This document shows, piece after piece, positions 35,865 to 43,997 of a DNA stretch of 64,000 bases. A program made the position numbers and the translations under genes. This stretch comes from Pantoea sp. At-9b. Its GTDB lineage: Bacteria; Pseudomonadota; Gammaproteobacteria; Enterobacterales; Enterobacteriaceae. The notes beneath the pieces were generated by a model. It had not been told where the DNA came from. It did no database searches and worked only from the letters and a program-made list of their open reading frames with translations. Where the stretch lies: the NCBI RefSeq assembly GCF_000175935.2, contig NC_014840.1:124001-188000 (forward strand), in the 5' to 3' direction. How positions within the stretch are numbered: the first letter of the stretch is position 1; each line of letters starts with the position of its first letter.

Positions 35865-37477
35865 GGCTTCTCCTTCACAAAGTAAGCATCGTTAAAATTC
35901 AGCAATCCATTACCCTGGTCCTGCCACAATCCGCGGATGTTATTGGCAATCGCGACGTTGTAGGTGAAGTTGTAGCCACCAATCGCAATCGCCTGATCGT
36001 CAAACCACTGTTGCAGCACCGCAAATTTCTGTTGTCTGAGCTGTGGATCTGGCTCGCGCTGGGCGTCGAGAATCTGCGCTTCGATGCGGGGATTATTGAA
36101 AAACGTGGTGTTATTACCGTTGAACGCACCGTTAAGCGTAGGGTTGTAGACAATGTCGAGAATGTTGGGCGACGGCCACACCCAGTAACCAAAGCTGATC
36201 TCTTTATCCGCTGGCCGCGAGCGAGCGCCAGCAAAGCCTTCGGTTTGTGTCAGCGGAATCAAATCCAGTTTGATGCCCACGTGCTTGACCTGATCCTGCA
36301 CCGCCTGCAACATCAGCGCTCCTTCCTGGTCAATGATCGCCTGAATAAAGGGCAGCCGGGCTTCCAGCGTGGTGCCTTCTTTGGTGCGATAGCCTTCAGC
36401 ATCGCGGCCTGTCCAACCGGCCTCGTCCAGCAGCTGATTCGCTTTGGCGATGTTCTGGCTGTAGCGGTCGTCAACATTCAGATAAAGCGGCGTGCTTTTA
36501 CTGAGCGAACCATTCCCTTCATACGGCACCGCGCCTTTGAACACGGTTTTGACGATCTGTTTGCGGTCCAGCGCATAAGCAAATGCCTGGCGCACACGCT
36601 GATCGGTAAAAGGGCCACGCTGCACGTTAAAGGAAAACGCCTGCGGCCGTCCGGTAGCGACATAAGAGAGGGTCTGATATTGCCGTTGTAGCGCCTGCCA
36701 TTGCGCCGAGGGCGGTTGGTAGATGATGTCAGCACCGCCGCTGACTAACGCCCCCCAGCGCGTGGTGGCATCTGGCACAAATTTCCACTCCAGATGTTTG
36801 ATCCACGGCGGTCCGTTATGGTGCGCATTTGGCGGTGCCCAGCGATAATCATCGTTACGCACAAAGCTGATGCCCTCGCCCCTGACCCAACGCACCACTT
36901 TCCACGGCCCGGTGCCGACCGGACGCAAACATTTCTGTTCGCTGCTGTTATGTGCCAGTGAATCAGGAGACTGAAAACCATAATGTCCATTCGCCAGAAC
37001 ATTATATATTTCCGGATTCGGCTCAGATAAATGCAGCGCGACGGTATAGTCATCGATTTTGCTGAAGCCGGTCATATAGGTAAAACCATGCCAGCCAATT
37101 CCTTTTTGCCATGCCGGATAATTCGCAATCACCGCATCAGCATTAAAGGTGTCGCCATCAGTAAATTTCACGTCGTGCCGTAAATAGAAAGTTATGGTTT
37201 TCCGGTCGGCAGATTCTTTCCAACTGGTCGCCAGCCACGGGCGTATTTTCCCGTTGTCGTAACTCACCAGATAATCAAAAACCTGCCGCGATAAATAAGC
37301 CTGCTGGACCCAGCCACCCCATAAACAGGGCGGTTCCTGTTCATGCAGGTAGATCAACGTGCCATCACTGTACGCGGGCTGCTGTACCTGCGAAGCACTG
37401 GCAGGATTTAGTGCCGTAACCAAGGATATGGCCACCGCAGTGGACAGGAGCGATTGCCGAAAATAATCTTTCATCAT
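35861..37477 (-). CDS. Periplasmic binding protein of a peptide-type ABC transporter
   Basis: A 538-residue SBP family 5 precursor with a signal peptide ending near NPASASQVQQ. Typical parts are YLHEQEPPCLWGGWVQQ, ATSWKESADRKTITFYLRHDVKFTDG and GTGPWKVVRWVRGEGI. Cysteines in EPPCLWGG and EQKCLRPVG match the pair in the binding protein at 21511. The start is one of two adjacent ATG codons; no strong ribosome site is visible. It heads module 30967-37477 and diverges from the DszC/SfnB-like gene at 37734, with a palindrome between them. Confidence 0.93.
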   Translation of the reverse strand: MMKDYFRQSLLSTAVAISLVTALNPASASQVQQPAYSDGTLIYLHEQEPPCLWGGWVQQAYLSRQVFDYLVSYDNGKIRPWLATSWKESADRKTITFYLRHDVKFTDGDTFNADAVIANYPAWQKGIGWHGFTYMTGFSKIDDYTVALHLSEPNPEIYNVLANGHYGFQSPDSLAHNSSEQKCLRPVGTGPWKVVRWVRGEGISFVRNDDYRWAPPNAHHNGPPWIKHLEWKFVPDATTRWGALVSGGADIIYQPPSAQWQALQRQYQTLSYVATGRPQAFSFNVQRGPFTDQRVRQAFAYALDRKQIVKTVFKGAVPYEGNGSLSKSTPLYLNVDDRYSQNIAKANQLLDEAGWTGRDAEGYRTKEGTTLEARLPFIQAIIDQEGALMLQAVQDQVKHVGIKLDLIPLTQTEGFAGARSRPADKEISFGYWVWPSPNILDIVYNPTLNGAFNGNNTTFFNNPRIEAQILDAQREPDPQLRQQKFAVLQQWFDDQAIAIGGYNFTYNVAIANNIRGLWQDQGNGLLNFNDAYFVKEKP

Positions 37478-37596
37478 CGGGTTTTAGTTTTCTCTTATAT
37501 TAGCAGGTGTTTTCTCGACAGATTTTGAATAGAACACAGCATGACCATGTGACAAATATCAATATCAGCAGTGGATATGAAAAAAGTTATTTTTTG

Positions 37597-37611
37597 TTCC
37601 GCATAGCGGAA
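37597..37611. promoter_or_regulatory. Palindrome in a divergent promoter region, possible operator
   Basis: TTCCGC-ATA-GCGGAA is a perfect 6-bp inverted repeat with a 3-base centre, midway between the binding protein start (37477, minus) and the DszC/SfnB-like start (37734, plus). A dimeric regulator encoded elsewhere could control both directions. Confidence 0.45.
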
Positions 37612-37733
37612 GCCAGGTAACTCATCCTCTTTTGACGATTACTTAGCAGAAAAAAACATTAATGCGGGGACAGGGGATAATGCCATAGTGCCTTTTATTG
37701 TGATCGAACATATTATTGCGGGAGACAAATCCA

Positions 37734-38975
37734 ATGTCGCAAACCGATTCTGGCTGGGGTGCTGCCCCTACAGCAAATTACGAACAACTGGCGCAGCAGT
37801 TTCGCCCACTGTTTGCCGACATCCGTGCCGGCGCAATTGAACGCGAATTGCAGCGGCAGTTGCCGTTCGAACAGATTGCATGGTTGAAGCAAAGCGGATT
37901 CACCGCGCTGCGGGTACCGAAGAGCGCCGGCGGCCAGGGTGCCACCCTGCCAGAACTTTTTAACCTGCTGATTGAGTTGGGTGAAGCGGATTCCAACCTG
38001 GTGCAGTCCATACGCGGCCATCTTGGCTTTGTGGAAAATGTCCTCAGCAGCGGCAACAACACCTGGCGCGATACCTGGCTGTCACGTCTGGGGCGCGGTG
38101 AAATTGTCGGCCCTGCCTGGAGTGAAACTGGCGAAGCCCGTCAGTCCACCTTTTCTACCCGCATTCAACGTAGCGGCAACCAGTGGCAGCTGAATGGCAA
38201 AAAATTCTATACCACCGGCTCCCTCTATTCGGACTGGATCGACGTCGGCCTGACAGATGAAAACAACCAAGGTGTCTCCGTCACCGTGTCACGTACCGCT
38301 CCCGGCGTGATGGTACTGGATGACTGGGACGGTTTTGGTCAGACGCTGACGGCGAGCGGGACGGCAATCTTTGACAACGTCGTGATTCAGGATGACGACA
38401 TCAACGAAGAAGCCCACTTCAAATATTCGCCCGCGTTCTTTCAACTGGTCCATCTGGCGACCATTGCCGGGCTGGGACGAGCGCAAAGTAGCGAAGTTGC
38501 CGCGCTGGTGGCAGCTCGAAAGCGCACTTACAGTAACGGCAATGCGTCGCGTGCGGCGCAGGATGCGCAGATCCTTCAGGTCGTCGGACGTCTGCGCGGC
38601 GCAGCCTATAGCAGTGGTGCCATTGTGCTGCATGCTGCCCATGCGCTGGAACGTGCGTTTGTGGCACAACAAAGCGGCGATCAGGAGCAGGCTAATCATG
38701 CGGTTGCGATCGCCGAACTGGAGGTTTCTCAGTCGCTTAACGTCGTTACTGACCTGCTGCTGAATGCCAGCTCCATCCTGTTTGATGCGCTGGGGGCGTC
38801 CGCCACGTTAAAACCGCTGGGATTGGATCGCTTCTGGCGGAATGTCCGTACTTTGTCTTCGCACAATCCACGCGTCTACAAAGACCGGATCGTCGGTGAT
38901 TTTGCGGTGAACGGCACATTGCCACCCGAACAATGGCGTATTGGTGTGGCCGATATCGATAGCGACATAAAATAA
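37734..38975 (+). CDS. Acyl-CoA dehydrogenase-fold flavoprotein, DszC/SfnB-like
   Basis: A 413-residue protein of the acyl-CoA dehydrogenase superfamily, in the branch of flavin monooxygenases (DszC, SfnB) found with sulfur-scavenging genes. The N-terminal helical part (LPFEQIAWLKQSGFTALRVP, LPELFNLLIELGEADSNLVQ), the middle flavin-binding segment (NGKKFYTTGSLYSDWIDVG) and the C-terminal SSHNPRVYKDRIVGDFAVNG are characteristic. ATG 37734 follows GGGAG; a TTG six codons upstream is rejected. It diverges from an ABC/LLM module, so an S-oxygenase or desulfurising role with reduced flavin is likely. A true acyl-CoA dehydrogenase role is less likely because no beta-oxidation genes are near. Confidence 0.85.
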   Translation: MSQTDSGWGAAPTANYEQLAQQFRPLFADIRAGAIERELQRQLPFEQIAWLKQSGFTALRVPKSAGGQGATLPELFNLLIELGEADSNLVQSIRGHLGFVENVLSSGNNTWRDTWLSRLGRGEIVGPAWSETGEARQSTFSTRIQRSGNQWQLNGKKFYTTGSLYSDWIDVGLTDENNQGVSVTVSRTAPGVMVLDDWDGFGQTLTASGTAIFDNVVIQDDDINEEAHFKYSPAFFQLVHLATIAGLGRAQSSEVAALVAARKRTYSNGNASRAAQDAQILQVVGRLRGAAYSSGAIVLHAAHALERAFVAQQSGDQEQANHAVAIAELEVSQSLNVVTDLLLNASSILFDALGASATLKPLGLDRFWRNVRTLSSHNPRVYKDRIVGDFAVNGTLPPEQWRIGVADIDSDIK

Positions 38976-38984
38976 TCTTTAACC

Positions 38985-39022
38985 GGCATTGCACCGCTGG
39001 CGATCACCCCAAGTGCAATGCC
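38985..39022. terminator. Stem-loop between convergent genes
   Basis: GGCATTGCAC and GTGCAATGCC form a perfect 10-bp stem around an 18-base loop, between the DszC/SfnB-like gene and the lipoprotein gene, which converge. It is probably a bidirectional transcription end, though T-runs are short. Confidence 0.55.
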
Positions 39023-39053
39023 GTATGCAAAAACGTCACGATAAGAAAAAGAA

Positions 39054-39410
39054 TTAAATATGATTAGCGCAACCTGGCAACCGGGTATCAATTAACAAAT
39101 CACCCTCAACCTTAATTCCCGTCATACCGACCATTAATGCCCAGTTCAATTGGGTGACCTCGACATTGGTCAGACCTACGGCACAGCGGTCCTGCGCAAT
39201 CGCACTTGAAATCGCCTCACCCACCTTTGGTACGCCTAGCGGAAACATAATCACTGGATAGCGATCATAACCCGTCACCCTTTTCCCTTTGATGAGTTTT
39301 TGATTATCCATCGCAAATTTTTTTGTGCTGGCAACGGTGAGATCACCAATATTTAAAGAGCAAGCAGTAAGCAACGAAACGATACAGGAAATAAATATAA
39401 TCTTCTTCAT
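39054..39410 (-). CDS. Small predicted lipoprotein of unknown function
   Basis: A 118-residue precursor with a lipoprotein signal: MKKIIFISCIVSLLTAC, lipobox LLTAC with lipidated Cys17. The residue after the Cys is Ser, so outer-membrane sorting is expected. The mature part of about 100 residues has two further cysteines (DRCAVG and LPGCANHI), which could form a disulfide. ATG 39410 is chosen because the signal peptide begins there; the frame is open 16 codons upstream. The ribosome site is weak. I do not recognise the family. It is transcribed alone, convergent with the DszC/SfnB-like gene. Confidence 0.7.
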   Translation of the reverse strand: MKKIIFISCIVSLLTACSLNIGDLTVASTKKFAMDNQKLIKGKRVTGYDRYPVIMFPLGVPKVGEAISSAIAQDRCAVGLTNVEVTQLNWALMVGMTGIKVEGDLLIDTRLPGCANHI

Positions 39411-39557
39411 CTTAAACCAGAGCGAAAAAGTTAAAAAATAAGCATAAATTTCTTTCAATCTACCTGAAAGCGCATTTACGCCTTCTTTTCCTATAACCTA
39501 CACAGCAATGGTTTTATTTGCCGTTTCCAGCGGATGCCTATAATTGCTAAGCCTGCA

Positions 39558-40712
39558 TTAACCCTCTGTGACGCTATAAAAGGATTGCCGCCAGCACATA
39601 AGCACCACGATCACCAGCACACCAGTTAATGCCGTACCAAGAAACACGCCAGCGAGGCTACCAGGGATGAACTCCATAAAAGATGAGATAAACTGACCAG
39701 AGAAAATAGCCATTGAAAGCCGTGCCAGATTTTTCCCGCGACGACGTTCGTGACTTCTTTCCACGGTCATGTGATTGACCAGCGGCACAGAAAGACCAAA
39801 GCCGCAACCCATGAACGCACCACCGATGACCAGAACCGGTATGCTGACGGCCAAAGCGAAAACCAACTGGCCCAACACATAACAAATAAAAGCAAGATAG
39901 AGGGTATAAAGCTCGTGCAATTTTGCCACGACCTTTGGCATCGCGGCGGCGGCGAACACCGCAACCAGGGAGATAAACGACAGGAAATAGCCCGTCTCGG
40001 CTGCACCAATATCCATCTGATGGAAGTATTGTGGAATGATGATAATAGCGGTGAAAAAACAGACCATGGAGAATAATGCGGCAAAATAAATCGGGGTAAG
40101 CGCTCTGCGACTCAGATCATCCGTTACGTGAATATCCAATCTTTCCGACACTTCCTGGCGCAATACGGGTTCTGGCACGAAAAGGAACATCATGCCCAGA
40201 AATAACCATGACACCAAATACAGCAGGAATGGCCATTGCCATCCCAAAGTAGCCAGTAGCCCACCGATAAAAAGAAAAATGACCCCGCCCAGCTCAATGG
40301 ACATACCCTGTGTGGCAATCATTTTGAGACGAGCCTGCCCGCTAAAAAACGTAGAGATAAGACTTGTTCCGGCTGACATGACTACTGCCGTCACCCCACC
40401 CAGTAGTAGGCGGTCGATAAGCACTGGCACCATCCCGTGCAGAAACACGCCTCCGGCACCCAAGGCACCATACAGGGCCAGACCACCGCATAACGCTTTG
40501 TACGCTCCGACCCGATCGATAAACCAACCGGCCAGGGGACCAAAAATCACCACGCCAAGAGAGGGAACTGTGACCAGCCAGCTTGCTGCCGCTGGTGTCC
40601 CAAGATTTTCTGCGATTTCTGTCAGGCCAGGCACGATGACGCAGCCGACCATAATCGTCAGACAGGCAACCGCAAGCAGTGTCACTGTGCCCGCTTTGCT
40701 GATTGTTTGCAT
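39558..40712 (-). CDS. MFS transporter
   Basis: A 384-residue inner membrane protein with 12 predicted spans. The motif A region reads GPLAGWFIDRVGAYKAL (between spans 2 and 3), and the second-half equivalent ERSHERRRGKNLARLSM lies between spans 10 and 11. The segment VPSLGVVIFGPLAG places it nearest to the drug:H+ antiporter-like branch, but the substrate cannot be told. ATG 40712 follows GAGGGAG. It diverges from an IclR-type regulator gene, with a clear palindrome close to its start, so it is probably the regulator's target. Confidence 0.88.
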   Translation of the reverse strand: MQTISKAGTVTLLAVACLTIMVGCVIVPGLTEIAENLGTPAAASWLVTVPSLGVVIFGPLAGWFIDRVGAYKALCGGLALYGALGAGGVFLHGMVPVLIDRLLLGGVTAVVMSAGTSLISTFFSGQARLKMIATQGMSIELGGVIFLFIGGLLATLGWQWPFLLYLVSWLFLGMMFLFVPEPVLRQEVSERLDIHVTDDLSRRALTPIYFAALFSMVCFFTAIIIIPQYFHQMDIGAAETGYFLSFISLVAVFAAAAMPKVVAKLHELYTLYLAFICYVLGQLVFALAVSIPVLVIGGAFMGCGFGLSVPLVNHMTVERSHERRRGKNLARLSMAIFSGQFISSFMEFIPGSLAGVFLGTALTGVLVIVVLMCWRQSFYSVTEG

Positions 40713-40745
40713 TGCTCCTCCCTCATGACCATTTAATGGATATGA

Positions 40746-40762
40746 TGTCCAATATGTGGACA
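40746..40762. promoter_or_regulatory. Palindrome before the MFS gene, possible IclR-type operator
   Basis: TGTCCA-ATATG-TGGACA, a perfect 6-bp inverted repeat with a 5-base centre, 34 bases upstream of the MFS start and 184 bases upstream of the IclR-type gene. The position suits repression or activation of the transporter gene. Confidence 0.5.
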
Positions 40763-40945
40763 GATATCTTTCAGCATTTTTCGCCATAAGTCAAAAATGT
40801 TGGCTATCAAATGCTCAGGCATTAGCTATCCAATTGATTAAACGTCATTAATATGGTTAGGTTGAACGCTCTAATCAGGTCGACGCGTTGACAGAAATTC
40901 ATTAGCAAATGGCGTTACATCACAACGATTTTTAAGGCGGGAGTT

Positions 40946-41698
40946 ATGGCTGGCGATTCGGAGCAAAGCGGTTCACAGGTAATAGCACGTGCAGCGATCA
41001 TCCTGCGCACGCTTGAAACTCAACCCAAAGGCCTGACCATTACTGAGCTTGCCAGGCAGACGGGCCTTGCACGCGCCACTGTTCATCGTCTGGTGGCCTC
41101 GCTGGAACAACAGCAATTGTTGATGGCAAACGGTGGTGAGATCCGCCTGGGGCCTGCGCTCGCCAGACTGGCAGCGGCGGCACATACCGATGTGATCGCC
41201 CTGGCCCGCCCGGCTATGGAAACGCTGGGTCGCCGCACACGTGAAACGGTAGATTTGAGTGTTTATCGTGGAAGCCACGCAGTGTCAGTCAGCCAGTATG
41301 TTTCTGATCAGGAACTTCGGGTGGTATCCGCCGTGGGAACAGCGTTTCCCAGCCACTGTACCGCGCATGGCAAAGCCCTGCTCGCACAAATTGATGATCA
41401 GACCATTGCCAGCGTTTTCGGCGAGCAGATTGAAGTACGCACCCAGTATTCACACGGTAATTTAGCGGCATTGTTAGCCGATGTTGCCCAGATTCGTGAA
41501 CGTGGTTATGCAGTGGATACTGAGGAACATGCCCTTGGCGTATGCGGCCTGGGCGTCAGTATCAATGCGCATCTGAATGAACATTATGCTATTTCGCTGG
41601 CCATACCGGCGCTACGCTTTGAGGATAACTTCACCCTACTGTTAAGTGCGTTAAAGCAATGCAAATCAGAAATTGAAGCTCTGGTACGAGCCAATTAA
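40946..41698 (+). CDS. IclR family transcriptional regulator
   Basis: A 250-residue cytoplasmic regulator. The N-terminal winged helix (about residues 12-70) contains GLTITELARQTGLARATVHRLVASL, and the C-terminal effector domain contains VGTAFPSHCTAHGKALLA and the closing GVCGLGVSINAHLN, both typical of IclR. GGCGGGAG lies before the ATG. Its most probable target is the divergent MFS gene. Family members answer to aromatic acids, glyoxylate or sugar acids, so the ligand is open. Confidence 0.92.
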   Translation: MAGDSEQSGSQVIARAAIILRTLETQPKGLTITELARQTGLARATVHRLVASLEQQQLLMANGGEIRLGPALARLAAAAHTDVIALARPAMETLGRRTRETVDLSVYRGSHAVSVSQYVSDQELRVVSAVGTAFPSHCTAHGKALLAQIDDQTIASVFGEQIEVRTQYSHGNLAALLADVAQIRERGYAVDTEEHALGVCGLGVSINAHLNEHYAISLAIPALRFEDNFTLLLSALKQCKSEIEALVRAN

Positions 41699-41777
41699 TT
41701 CCGCCTTTCGATGACTTTCTCAGGTCTCTGGTTGATGACATCGGTGACTTTGCTTGAATGACAACGGAGCCGTGACC

Positions 41778-42467
41778 ATGAAATTAACAGATGAAATTGG
41801 ACAGCTCTATGAACAAACATCTGCTGCCACTCTGAGAAAATGGGCTAACCAACCTCACCACGCAAGATCTCTAACACCTCCCGCCTGGCATCCAACAAAA
41901 TTAGCCATCGTCACCGGCATGACGCCGCCCATGCCCCCAGCGCTAAAACAACTGCGACAACAACTTGCAGCCATGGCGGATGGCGATCAAAAGGCAGATG
42001 TGGTTCCGGCAGCATCATTTCATATCACTTTTATGGCGATTACCGACTCAATCTATGATGGCGCGGTTTTACCTGAACACAGTGATGAGGTGATCCATTT
42101 ATTCCACTCACTGAGACTTCATCACCTACGGTTAAGCGCATTACGCTTAGTGGCCCTGCCCAACCAGTTGCTGATTGCAGGCATTGCCGACGAGAGCTGT
42201 GTGGCTGAACGCAAGAAATTTGCTGATGGTTTGCTTGCCAGTTCATGGTCAGCCTCGGTGAAAAACCGCTACGGCAATATCACCCTGCCGCCGCCTTTCT
42301 GGCACAGCACGCTGCTGCGCTATCGGGCCGAGACATTGCCTGAATGTTACCGCCAGTTTTTTATCCAGCATCGCCAGCTATTGATACCCGAAGTCACCGG
42401 CAAGCTGCGTTTGGTGATGTCGAATTACAACTGGACTGAGGTGCATGACTTTGCTGATTGCACTTAA
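41778..42467 (+). CDS. Possible 2H phosphoesterase-like protein
   Basis: A 229-residue soluble protein of uncertain family. It has two H-x-T motifs, His82-Ile-Thr84 in SFHITFMAI and His176-Ser-Thr178 in FWHSTLLRY, spaced about 94 residues apart, each preceded by a hydrophobic residue and followed by a strand. This is the signature of the 2H phosphoesterase (LigT/cyclic phosphodiesterase) fold. ATG 41778 has GGAG eight bases upstream; a TTG eight codons earlier is rejected. It follows the IclR-type gene by 79 bases on the same strand. The substrate (RNA 2',3'-cyclic ends, NAD derivatives or another phosphodiester) is unknown. Confidence 0.65.
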   Translation: MKLTDEIGQLYEQTSAATLRKWANQPHHARSLTPPAWHPTKLAIVTGMTPPMPPALKQLRQQLAAMADGDQKADVVPAASFHITFMAITDSIYDGAVLPEHSDEVIHLFHSLRLHHLRLSALRLVALPNQLLIAGIADESCVAERKKFADGLLASSWSASVKNRYGNITLPPPFWHSTLLRYRAETLPECYRQFFIQHRQLLIPEVTGKLRLVMSNYNWTEVHDFADCT

Positions 42468-42598
42468 AGCAGGAGGGAAATCATGTAATTAACACCGGGC
42501 TTCCGGCTTTGTGTAACCAGGCTGTAACTATTTTTTCTCAACTCATCTACTGAAAATCCTAATCCCTCCGATAACTCCTCCATGTCGTTTTTAAATTA

Positions 42599-42614
42599 AA
42601 AAATGATCATTTTT
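42599..42614. promoter_or_regulatory. 16-bp perfect palindrome with a GATC centre upstream of the adhesin operon
   Basis: AAAAATGATCATTTTT lies 90 bases before the heptosyltransferase start. The centre is a Dam methylation site, the only GATC in this gap. Methylation-dependent control is known for the related Ag43 gene, but there three GATC sites are used; here the role is speculative. Confidence 0.35.
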
Positions 42615-42704
42615 GAGGTCATTCGGGAGTGCGTGTGAGGGGATATATTTACCGCTTAATGTGGCGGGTTCGCTTGTTAACAATAAAACAGAGCGGAGCC
42701 AGCC

Positions 42705-43937
42705 ATGACTGAAATTATCCCGGTGGTGAGCCTGGCGGCATCTGCATCTGACAATGCCGCAGAGTCAGTCCCTTATCCCTTCGTCCTTCCTCCCGATCGT
42801 CCTTCAATCAAGGGACCCGCGGGCATTTTCTACGACTTCAATGATGGCGTGCGGATCCTGCTGCCCGCAGGGCGCTGGCGTGTTGCCATACTGGACAACG
42901 ACTCAGACAACATCCTGTTTCATTGTGAGTCCGGGGCGGGCTGGGTCACGTCGGCAAAGAAGTATTTTGTCTGTTTCCGCATCCAGGTCTGGCGTGGTGA
43001 TGAAAAGGTTCCCTTGCTGGATGAAACCCTGTCATTGAAAGGCCGGGACGTACTGATTTCTTTCCCCACCGGCACGCTCGGCGACCTGCTCGGCTGGTTT
43101 CACTACGCAGAGCGTTTCCGCGTGCGACACCAGTGCCAACTGGAATGCGTAATGGCACCGAACATCATTGCCCTGCTGGAAGGCCAGTACCCGGATATAC
43201 GCTTCTCCAGCCCGGACGCCGTCGTGCAGCGTTCCCCGTATGCCACATATCGGGTTGGCTTGTTCTTTGGCGGCAACGATACCCACCAGCCGATTGACTT
43301 CCGCCAGACCGGTTTCCACCGCATCGCCGGACATATTCTCGGCGTGGACCCTCGCGAGGCGCCCCCGCGCCTCAACCTGAGCGCGCCGCGCACCATCACC
43401 GAGCCTTATGTCTGCATCGCTGTCCAGTCCACCTCTCAGGCCAAGTTCTGGAACAACGGGCACGGCTGGGCGGAGGTGGTGGCGCACCTGAAATCTCTGG
43501 GCTACCGGGTACTGTGCATTGACCGTGAGGCCCGCACCGGTCGCGGCTTCGTCTGGAATCACATCCCCTTTGGCGCCGAAGACTTTACCGGCAACCTTCC
43601 CCTGCAAGATCGGGTGGACCTGCTCCGTCACGCCAGTTTCTTTATCGGCCTGGCCAGTGGACTGTCCTGGCTTGCCTGGGCAGCACAGATACCGGTGGTG
43701 CTTATCAGCGGATTCAGCCTGCCGGGTGCCGAATTTTATACACCCTGGCGGGTGTTCAGCAGTCACGGTTGCAGCGGCTGTTGGGACAGCCTGCAGGAGA
43801 CCTTCGACCATCGGGACTTCTTTTGGTGTCCCCGTCACAAGGGAACCGACCGACAATTCGAGTGCACCCGCCTGATTACCGGAAAACAGGTCTGTCGCGT
43901 AACTGACCAGCTCCATGCGCAACTGCATGGGCATTAA
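42705..43937 (+). CDS. Autotransporter O-heptosyltransferase (TibC/Aah/BAHTCr family)
   Basis: A 410-residue cytoplasmic glycosyltransferase of the GT9-like family that transfers heptose from ADP-heptose onto serines of AIDA/TibA-type adhesins before export. The C-terminal iron-finger cysteines are recognisable: Cys356, Cys359 (CSGC), Cys375 (FFWCP) and Cys387 (FECTR). In TibC four such cysteines hold a ferric ion and support a dodecamer. The nucleotide-binding part includes FPTGTLGDLLGWFHYAERF and YVCIAVQSTSQAKFWNN. GGAG precedes the ATG. It is 60 bases upstream of the autotransporter gene, its expected substrate, and probably shares its transcript. Confidence 0.95.
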   Translation: MTEIIPVVSLAASASDNAAESVPYPFVLPPDRPSIKGPAGIFYDFNDGVRILLPAGRWRVAILDNDSDNILFHCESGAGWVTSAKKYFVCFRIQVWRGDEKVPLLDETLSLKGRDVLISFPTGTLGDLLGWFHYAERFRVRHQCQLECVMAPNIIALLEGQYPDIRFSSPDAVVQRSPYATYRVGLFFGGNDTHQPIDFRQTGFHRIAGHILGVDPREAPPRLNLSAPRTITEPYVCIAVQSTSQAKFWNNGHGWAEVVAHLKSLGYRVLCIDREARTGRGFVWNHIPFGAEDFTGNLPLQDRVDLLRHASFFIGLASGLSWLAWAAQIPVVLISGFSLPGAEFYTPWRVFSSHGCSGCWDSLQETFDHRDFFWCPRHKGTDRQFECTRLITGKQVCRVTDQLHAQLHGH

Positions 43938-43997
43938 AAAACTACACACAAGGTGACCTGTTCACCTGCATACAATAAAACAAAGAGAGACTGGGAA

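Noticed and set aside
41754..41777. TTG start for the 2H-like protein eight codons upstream
   Set aside because: ATG 41778 has GGAG at proper spacing, whereas the TTG does not.
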